Source of the DNA: Bacteroides stercoris ATCC 43183
Lineage (GTDB): Bacteria; Bacteroidota; Bacteroidia; Bacteroidales; Bacteroidaceae
Length of the DNA stretch: 64,000 nt
Direction of reading: 5' to 3'
Assembly: GCF_025147325.1 (NCBI RefSeq)
Contig: NZ_CP102262.1
Location: forward strand, 1,178,001-1,242,000
Shown: piece by piece, positions 57,949 to 64,000 of the stretch
How positions within the stretch are numbered: position 1 is the stretch's first letter
How the letters are laid out: each line of letters begins with the position of its first letter
Notes under the pieces: model-generated
Databases searched by the model: none
What the model was told of the DNA's origin: nothing
Seen by the model: the letters and a program-made list of their open reading frames with translations, nothing else
Translations under genes and position numbers: made by a program

Positions 57949-59397
57949 TTATAGACCGGCATCGTATGCCCCTGCTTGCATTTTCTCTTTATTGCGAATT
58001 TGACCGCGTCCATCTTTACCGAAAGCAGCTTCTCCACACCATTCAAGAAACTGCATACCTATCGGATTGTCTTCTACTTTAAACTCTTTTACAACTTTAA
58101 TTACTTCTTGTTCTGTGGCAAAATGTTTGATCTTTCCATCTGATACGTTCCATTGGTAAACACCATCTGTAAGGGTAGGATCGGGCATGTTGATATCGCT
58201 ATAGTCGGTGTCTTTTTCTGTGGCTCCCCAATTCTTATCGGCAGCTTGATATACATTGTATCCTTTGGATAGATAGGGAGACTTGTCAAGATAGATGGTG
58301 CGAGTCCCCTTTCCTTTACAGAATAGTGAATTGACAAGAACTGCGGGGTAGCTGGGACTTCTAAGTACACCATAATTGTTGTTTTCGTTTCCTATAATCG
58401 TGGAGTTGGCTAATAGAAAATATCCGTCACCATTTACAACAATGTTTCTGTCATTATTGCCGGCTGCTCCCCAAATGGTAGTGTTGTTCATACACATGAT
58501 TGCTTTTCCACCAGTATGAATTGCTGTACTCCATTGGGTCTTGACTGAATTCTCATGCAAAGTACATGCGTTCATAAATAGTTGACAACTTCCGTTAGCC
58601 AGTATTATGGCTCCTCCACGGTCTCCAGCGATGTTGTTATGTATTTCTACATTATCGATGTAGACATTGCCTTTATTGATAAAGAGAGCTCCACCACGTG
58701 TCGTTGCTGCTTTTTTCACATTGAAATTTTTAATGGTGCAGTCTGTCAGGTATAATGAGGTATTGGTTCCATTGGGGTAGAATGCTCTCACTGTTCCGTT
58801 TTCCTCTTTATTGTATTTTCCGTCAAACACGCAACCATTGAAGTGCAGGCTTGTCTGATTTCCCAATTGGAAAACGGAGTTGATGGTCTTGTTAGCATGA
58901 CTGTCAGTCTTTCGAATCAGTGATGTAACAAAGCGTTTTGTGTCTCGTTTACTCAGATCGGTTCCGGCACTTTGGGGATCATAACCGCCTTCGATATAAA
59001 TCTCTACAGGGTTTTTACAACCGGTGTAATCGACGTTTATTCCTGCATCATTTTTTACCAACTCATATTCACCGGCAGCCAAATAGATATACTTCCCGTC
59101 TAGTCTTTCGGCATTTTGGATGGTAATATCTGTATTGCTGCTTGCATTGAGTAGATTGCGCAAGAGTTCTGTACTCATGGCATTGTCCCATGAACTTCCG
59201 TCTAACAATCCCTTTCCGCTCGGAGTAACATAATAGCATTCCAAATCTTCGGGCATTAAGATTTCTTCATCTAAATCATCGGTTCCTGTTACTAGAGGGG
59301 GATCTACCATTTCATAATCTTCTTGGCAAGCTTGATTCATGATCAAAGCACATGTTAGTATGGCCAAATGTGATAGGATATATATCATTCGTTTCAT
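57949..59397 (-). CDS. Parallel beta-helix surface lipoprotein
   Basis: 482 residues. Lipobox Cys24 (NQAC) followed by QEDYE, matching the surface-export signal. After an Asp/Glu-rich linker, YYVTPSGKGLLDGSSWDNAM is the start typical of DUF1565/pectate-lyase-like beta helices; repeated rungs follow (LYLTDCTIKNFNVKKA, VYIDNVEIHNNIAGDRGGAIIL, LFMNACTLHENSVKT, MCMNNTTIWGAAG). No catalytic set is evident, so it may bind glycan in the SusE/F position of the locus. 41 bp after susD. Confidence 0.75.
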   Translation of the reverse strand: MKRMIYILSHLAILTCALIMNQACQEDYEMVDPPLVTGTDDLDEEILMPEDLECYYVTPSGKGLLDGSSWDNAMSTELLRNLLNASSNTDITIQNAERLDGKYIYLAAGEYELVKNDAGINVDYTGCKNPVEIYIEGGYDPQSAGTDLSKRDTKRFVTSLIRKTDSHANKTINSVFQLGNQTSLHFNGCVFDGKYNKEENGTVRAFYPNGTNTSLYLTDCTIKNFNVKKAATTRGGALFINKGNVYIDNVEIHNNIAGDRGGAIILANGSCQLFMNACTLHENSVKTQWSTAIHTGGKAIMCMNNTTIWGAAGNNDRNIVVNGDGYFLLANSTIIGNENNNYGVLRSPSYPAVLVNSLFCKGKGTRTIYLDKSPYLSKGYNVYQAADKNWGATEKDTDYSDINMPDPTLTDGVYQWNVSDGKIKHFATEQEVIKVVKEFKVEDNPIGMQFLEWCGEAAFGKDGRGQIRNKEKMQAGAYDAGL

Positions 59398-59438
59398 TGT
59401 TTCTTAATTTAAACGTTAAACTGTTGTCTTGATTGTTA

Positions 59439-61211
59439 TCAGCGAGTTATATCAGGATAGCCTGGGTTTTGTTTTAAATATTTGTTTTGCTCCAATACTT
59501 TTTGGGGAATCGGAAAGATTTCATAATGGTTATCTTTGTCACGAGGCTTATCCCACCATTCTTCCTGGAAACGACCAAAGCGTATGAGGTCTGTACGGCG
59601 ACGAGTCTCATTGAGAAATTCTCGTCCCCATTCATCCAGCATCTCTTTTAAATCTAGTTTTACATTTCCTTCTGGCTCATAGGCTATGTTTGCATCGAAG
59701 TTTTTATAGTTGCGTTTGCGGACGCTATTGAGCAATTTACCGGCTTCAGCTACTCTGTTTAAGCGAAGTAAACATTCTGCCTTGGAATATATGATTTCTG
59801 GGAATCGCATGATGGTATAATCTGACTCTGCGAAATATCCTCCAGAAAAGGAGTAGAATGGATATTTTACACAATAGAACCCTGAGTTGAAATCTCCGTT
59901 TTCATATTTAGATTCTGCATAGTTGGGATTGGAAATGACTCCATCTGCTGCTTTTGATTCAAATCGTCCTACTTGGTCTCTAAGGTATATCACATATTGA
60001 TTAAATGGATCGTAAGCATATCCTCCGTTCATGCGCGCGTTGGGTATTTTACCTTCTAGGAAAAACATTCCTTCACGTGATTTGCTGCTTGTGTTTTTGT
60101 ATTGTTTGTAACGCACGTCTCCCGGATATTTGAGGAACTTTTGAGTTACCATACCCAATTCATATGTAAATAACTGGGGAGGATTTTGATTATCATAACT
60201 TGGAGAAATAGCAAACTGTGGATTTCGTTCTCCATCTCCTTCTATATCTAAATAGTTGGCAGATCCATAAGGCATGCTACGTCCATATACAGTGCGGTGG
60301 TTTTGTAGCATATGCCAGTGGTTCATTCCGTAGGAAGAAGGAAAGGCAAAGATTACTTCATTGGATGTATCATTGTTCCAATCAAATGCTTCGTACCAGT
60401 TTGGTCCAACTTCATAGTATCCAAATTCTCCTTTTATGATGCGGGTGCACATTTCTTCACATGAATTCCATCTGGCTTCACCTATCCATTTCTCTGCATT
60501 TAAGTATAAGCGTACTAATAGTCCTGCAGCAAAAGCTTTCGTGCACTGTCCTTGTTGTATACCATTACCTGACTGTCCGTTTTTGGCCGGCAGAATGTTT
60601 AGGCAATCTGTCAATTCTTTTTCTATGAAATTGAACAGGGTTTTCGGTTCTACCTGCTTTTGATTTTCGGGCAGCTTATTGATAGCCTGGTCAGAAGTCG
60701 TACATAACACAACATTACGGTAGGCGTTGAGTAAGCGCAAGTACTGATAGGAGCGGATGCATCGCAGTTGACCTTTAAACTCGTTCCATTCTTTACTGCT
60801 GATTCCAAAGTAATCGGGTGACAGCCGATTTAAGTCGTCGAGAATAACGTTGGCTTGGGCTATTGTTAAATAAATGCTGTTCCATTCTTGATTCCAACGT
60901 TCTTCTACTAAGTCGTCGTATTGGTGGCGATGAAATTTAGCCCATGCTCCTCCGTCAACCCACCATGTACCGCGACTGGGCGTGATTAACTGGTCTGCAC
61001 AGCATTCTTCGCTCCAGTTTGCTTGGTTGACAGTGGAATAAATCCCTTCGAAGGGTCTAAAAACGGCATTAATGATGTCTTGTTTACTTCTGTAATAGTT
61101 GTCGGACATTACAGAACTATATACGGATTCTCCCAAATCTGTACACGATGAAAAACTGCAGGCTGTAATTGTGATGAGCCCTACTTTTATTATGTCTTTT
61201 AATTTTTTCAT
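59439..61211 (-). CDS. SusD-like glycan-binding lipoprotein
   Basis: 590 residues. Lipobox Cys23 (FSSC), followed by TDLGE. SusD features: RCIRSYQYLRLLNAYRNVVL, AFAAGLLVRLYLNAEKWIG, RFPEIIYSKAECLLRLNRVAEAGKLLNSVRKRNY, LDEWGREFLNETRRRTDLIRFGRF, IFPIPQKVLEQNKYLKQNPGYPDI. Partner of the SusC gene 12 bp upstream. Confidence 0.95.
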   Translation of the reverse strand: MKKLKDIIKVGLITITACSFSSCTDLGESVYSSVMSDNYYRSKQDIINAVFRPFEGIYSTVNQANWSEECCADQLITPSRGTWWVDGGAWAKFHRHQYDDLVEERWNQEWNSIYLTIAQANVILDDLNRLSPDYFGISSKEWNEFKGQLRCIRSYQYLRLLNAYRNVVLCTTSDQAINKLPENQKQVEPKTLFNFIEKELTDCLNILPAKNGQSGNGIQQGQCTKAFAAGLLVRLYLNAEKWIGEARWNSCEEMCTRIIKGEFGYYEVGPNWYEAFDWNNDTSNEVIFAFPSSYGMNHWHMLQNHRTVYGRSMPYGSANYLDIEGDGERNPQFAISPSYDNQNPPQLFTYELGMVTQKFLKYPGDVRYKQYKNTSSKSREGMFFLEGKIPNARMNGGYAYDPFNQYVIYLRDQVGRFESKAADGVISNPNYAESKYENGDFNSGFYCVKYPFYSFSGGYFAESDYTIMRFPEIIYSKAECLLRLNRVAEAGKLLNSVRKRNYKNFDANIAYEPEGNVKLDLKEMLDEWGREFLNETRRRTDLIRFGRFQEEWWDKPRDKDNHYEIFPIPQKVLEQNKYLKQNPGYPDITR

Positions 61212-61223
61212 ACTGTTCTTATT

Positions 61224-64000
61224 TTAAAAATTAACTTGTAAACCCAAGATGAATTGGAAAGCGGAAGGGTAATAATTCGCATTGCCTCCAAATGTTCCAG
61301 GGGTCAACCCATTAATCTGGTAGGTTGAAGGATCAACGCCAGAAAACTTAGTAAATGTATATAGATTGTTGGCTGTGCCAAAAACACGAATTTTATCGAT
61401 GTATTTCTTCTTTAAGTTGAGCGTATATCCTAATGTGATGTTGTCGATTTTTATGTAATCTCCGGGTTCAATGAAGTAATCGCTCAGAATATTGATTCCC
61501 TTTTTTATATGTGCATTCTTTGAGAAGGCAGAGGTCAGCAAGTTGGTTGTTCCACTCTGAAGACCATAGTAGAAATCGTGTACATTAAAAATGTCGAATC
61601 CGCATGCTCCTCGCAATGCAAGGGTCAGATCAAAGTTCTTATAAACAATGTTGTGGGTCATTGATCCTGTAAATTTGGGTAAACCATTGCCTGTAATACT
61701 CTTATCTTCTTCTGTCGCTTCAGCTACAGGAATGGCTTTCCCATCCTTATTATATACCATCCAATCTCCTTCTTTGTCTACACCGGCATAGCGATAGGTG
61801 AAATAGTTACCGATTCGCTGCCCTTCTTCAATCCGTTGCAGGTATCCTGGATTGTTAGGATTGGACATTTTACAAGTGGAATAATAACTCTGTCCTTTGT
61901 AGATGTCATTGGAGAAACTGACAAATTTATTGTTGTTTGTAGCACCGACAATGGTCATGTTCCATGTAAAATCCTTCGCTTTAATGAGGTTGGCTGTGAT
62001 GTCAAACTCGAATCCTGTGTTGCGCAATGTTCCTACATTGGCATATATGGAACTGTACAAGTTGGGAGGGGTAGGAACATTGTAGTTTCCAAGAAGATCT
62101 TCCTGCTTGCGAATGTAATAGTTGAACGAACCGCTGATACGGCTTTTGAATAAAGAAAAATCAAGTCCTATATTTTGGTTGCGTCCTTGTTCCCACCGGA
62201 GTTCGGAATTGACATTTTTACTTGGCCCCCATACATGGAAACTGTTTCCGTTGTATTGATACCATCCAAAGGCTTGATAGGTAGCGAGTGATTGGTAATT
62301 GCCAATTTCCTGATTACCGGTAATTCCATAGTCATAGCGTATTTTTAAATCGTCAATCCAGGAGATGGATTTCATGAATTTTTCATCCGAAATGCGCCAG
62401 CCAAGTGAAAAAGCCGGGAAGTTTCCCCATTTATGGTTTTGCCCAAATCGAGATGATCCTTCGTGGCGTAAAGAGAATGTGAGCATATATCTTTCTTTCC
62501 AATCGTAGTTCACTCGTCCGAAGAATGATATCAATTTGTGATCGCTCTTAGATGAGCCCATCATCGTTTTCCCTTCTATGGAGGCATATAATCCTGCTCC
62601 TAAATTGTTATATCCCAGAGCGTCTGAATCAAAGTTCCAGTTCTCTGCATCGAATCCCTGACTGACACCATACATGTAGCTATATCCTACCATAGCACGT
62701 ATTTGATGTTCTTTTATACGGGTAGAAAAATTGGTAATCCATTCAAGATTGGTATCTGAACTTTTGGCAAAAGAACGTTTTGCTTTTCCATTAACTTCCG
62801 CATTTACATTGGGTCCGTATGTCGAGGGGGTAAATGTTCCTATTAATTTGTCAACTTTGTATTGTGATACCGTTATTTGGGATTTTAATACCATGTCGGG
62901 GTTTTGGGGTTTGAAAAGCGGAAGTAAATTGATTCCCGCAGAAGCGTTCCATTCCAATATGTCTATTTCGGTATCATCTTGCTCTTCTGTGAGGCGTTCA
63001 ACTATGTTATATAATCCGCTGCCAGAAGGAAAGCGGTAATAGCCGTTTTTCTCTTTTGAATCATACACAGGTATGGTTGGATTATTTTGTATGGCTCCAG
63101 TAAATACATTGGGAGCAAGCTGGCGTTTAATATCACGGGGACTAATATTGGCTGAAAACGTAAAAAGTCCATCCTTGGTAGTGTGGTTGATGCTTGCACG
63201 TGCTCCATATTCCCGACGATCGGAACGGAGATCTACTCCCTCTGCATTACGATAGTCGGCTGTCAATCGGTAGTTGGTACGGGCGTTTCCTCCTGACAAA
63301 GTAATAGTGTGCATGTGTGTGACACCTAAGCGGGTGATTTCATCAAACCAGTCTGTAGAGGATCCTAGGTCATTTAAAGGATTGGATGGTATGCAATATG
63401 CACGATATTGCTCTGCATTCATAATATCAAGTTCATTTTTTACTTTGTTGAAGGTTATGGATGAACTGTATGTTGTATGGATTTGACCGTCTTTCGTTCC
63501 TTTTTTGAGATTGACCAAGATAACACCATTACTACCACGGGTTCCGTAAATGGCAGATGCTGCTCCATCTTTTAAAACGTCGATGGACTCTATGTCTGCA
63601 GGGTTTATGTTGGTTAAGTCTCCTCCCGGAATGCCGTCAATGACAATGAGTGGGCTAAGGCTTGCATTACGGGAGGATATACCACGTATTTGAATACTAC
63701 CTGTACTATTCGGGTTGGCTAAGGCTGTGTTGGAAACAGATACACTTGAGACTTTTCCCTGTAAAAGCATGGAAGCATCTAAACTGGATATTTGATTCAG
63801 TTCTTTTGCACTGACGTGTGAAATAGCGGAAGTCATTTCTCTGCGTTTCATTGTACCATATCCGACAACGACTACTTCATTTAAGACTGTATTTTCTTCT
63901 TTTAGGATAATTCGCAGCTGCTTTTGTTTTCCTACTTTTATTTCTTGTGTTTCATAACCGATATATGTAACGACAATTTGTCCGTTTTGAGGGACTGCAA
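61224..64000 (-). CDS. SusC-like TonB-dependent transporter, 5' end beyond the window
   Basis: The frame is open from the stop at 61224 to the window edge; an internal Met at 63849-63851 is not the start, because upstream codons read the end of the regulatory-like domain (QIVVTYIGYETQEIKVG) and NEVVVVGYGTMKRREM. The plug shows PLIVIDGIPGG and GTRGSNGVILVNLKKG, and the barrel ends FQFILGLQVNF. At least 925 residues visible. First known gene of the minus-strand locus; its signal peptide, and the locus regulator if adjacent, are outside. Confidence 0.93.
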   Translation of the reverse strand, partial: AVPQNGQIVVTYIGYETQEIKVGKQKQLRIILKEENTVLNEVVVVGYGTMKRREMTSAISHVSAKELNQISSLDASMLLQGKVSSVSVSNTALANPNSTGSIQIRGISSRNASLSPLIVIDGIPGGDLTNINPADIESIDVLKDGAASAIYGTRGSNGVILVNLKKGTKDGQIHTTYSSSITFNKVKNELDIMNAEQYRAYCIPSNPLNDLGSSTDWFDEITRLGVTHMHTITLSGGNARTNYRLTADYRNAEGVDLRSDRREYGARASINHTTKDGLFTFSANISPRDIKRQLAPNVFTGAIQNNPTIPVYDSKEKNGYYRFPSGSGLYNIVERLTEEQDDTEIDILEWNASAGINLLPLFKPQNPDMVLKSQITVSQYKVDKLIGTFTPSTYGPNVNAEVNGKAKRSFAKSSDTNLEWITNFSTRIKEHQIRAMVGYSYMYGVSQGFDAENWNFDSDALGYNNLGAGLYASIEGKTMMGSSKSDHKLISFFGRVNYDWKERYMLTFSLRHEGSSRFGQNHKWGNFPAFSLGWRISDEKFMKSISWIDDLKIRYDYGITGNQEIGNYQSLATYQAFGWYQYNGNSFHVWGPSKNVNSELRWEQGRNQNIGLDFSLFKSRISGSFNYYIRKQEDLLGNYNVPTPPNLYSSIYANVGTLRNTGFEFDITANLIKAKDFTWNMTIVGATNNNKFVSFSNDIYKGQSYYSTCKMSNPNNPGYLQRIEEGQRIGNYFTYRYAGVDKEGDWMVYNKDGKAIPVAEATEEDKSITGNGLPKFTGSMTHNIVYKNFDLTLALRGACGFDIFNVHDFYYGLQSGTTNLLTSAFSKNAHIKKGINILSDYFIEPGDYIKIDNITLGYTLNLKKKYIDKIRVFGTANNLYTFTKFSGVDPSTYQINGLTPGTFGGNANYYPSAFQFILGLQVNF

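Noticed and set aside
63849..63851. ATG as the start of the right-edge SusC
   Set aside because: The frame continues upstream through the NEVVVVGYGT motif and regulatory-like domain, so the true start is outside the window.
1..64000. CRISPR arrays, rRNA operons, prophage, integrative elements or toxin-antitoxin modules
   Set aside because: No regularly spaced repeats, rRNA sequences, phage structural genes, integrases or relaxases were seen; the only mobile DNA is the IS982-type remnant.

Overview
The window is a chromosomal segment from a gut Bacteroides (order Bacteroidales). The evidence is two SusC/SusD pairs, S1 sulfatase and glycoside hydrolase clusters, lipoproteins with acidic residues after the lipobox cysteine, an arginine biosynthesis cluster in Bacteroidales order, and promoters of the Bacteroidota type (TTTG, about 20 bp, TAnnTTTG) instead of E. 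coli -35/-10 boxes. Shine-Dalgarno sequences are not conspicuous. The species cannot be named from the sequence alone.

Left part (1-28.3 kb) is mostly housekeeping. On the minus strand lie the end of a proline operon (a DUF2007-like gene, proB, and the start of proA), murI, a secreted phosphate-type group (beta-propeller protein, porin O/P, HAD phosphatase) ending in a relic of a glpT-like transporter, the envelope block uppS-bamA-ompH-ompH, a DUF6242-type lipoprotein and ribD. On the plus strand follow prmC-recX, pyrE, an SRPBCC protein, argH and a tRNA-Gly/tRNA-Leu pair. A 690-bp gene-free stretch with two large inverted repeats separates these from a GNAT gene, a PagL-like outer membrane deacylase, and the minus-strand arginine/proline block argR - GNAT - argG - pspC - argC - argD, then proC - XRE/cupin regulator - acyl-CoA synthetase.

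Middle part (28.4-45.9 kb) is a pectin/rhamnose module on the plus strand. A candidate structured RNA precedes four secreted rhamnogalacturonan enzymes: an esterase-GH105 fusion, GH106 alpha-L-rhamnosidase, PL11 lyase and GH28. They are followed by the complete rhamnose pathway (kinase, isomerase, permease, aldolase, lactaldehyde reductase), a second GH105 protein and the AraC-type regulator rhaR. The enzymes would cut rhamnogalacturonan to unsaturated galacturonosyl-rhamnose and free rhamnose, which the downstream genes import and catabolise. No SusC/SusD pair lies within this module.

Right part (46-64 kb) holds two further polysaccharide utilisation loci and looks richer in A+T. The first (plus strand) is SusC, SusD, an S1 sulfatase and a GH2 beta-galactosidase that has been truncated by an IS982-type element, of which only the 3' end remains. 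The second (minus strand) is a SusC running off the window, SusD, a parallel beta-helix surface lipoprotein, a secreted glycerophosphodiester phosphodiesterase and a large GH20 hexosaminidase fused to an SGNH esterase. Its HTCS or ECF/anti-sigma regulator, if any, lies outside the window.

I did not find a clearly new system. The best leads are the SusCD-free rhamnogalacturonan/rhamnose module with possible shared RhaR sites, the RNA candidate before it, the two enzyme fusions, the phosphodiesterase inside a glycan locus, and three gene relics (glpT-like, GH20-like, GH2/IS982).
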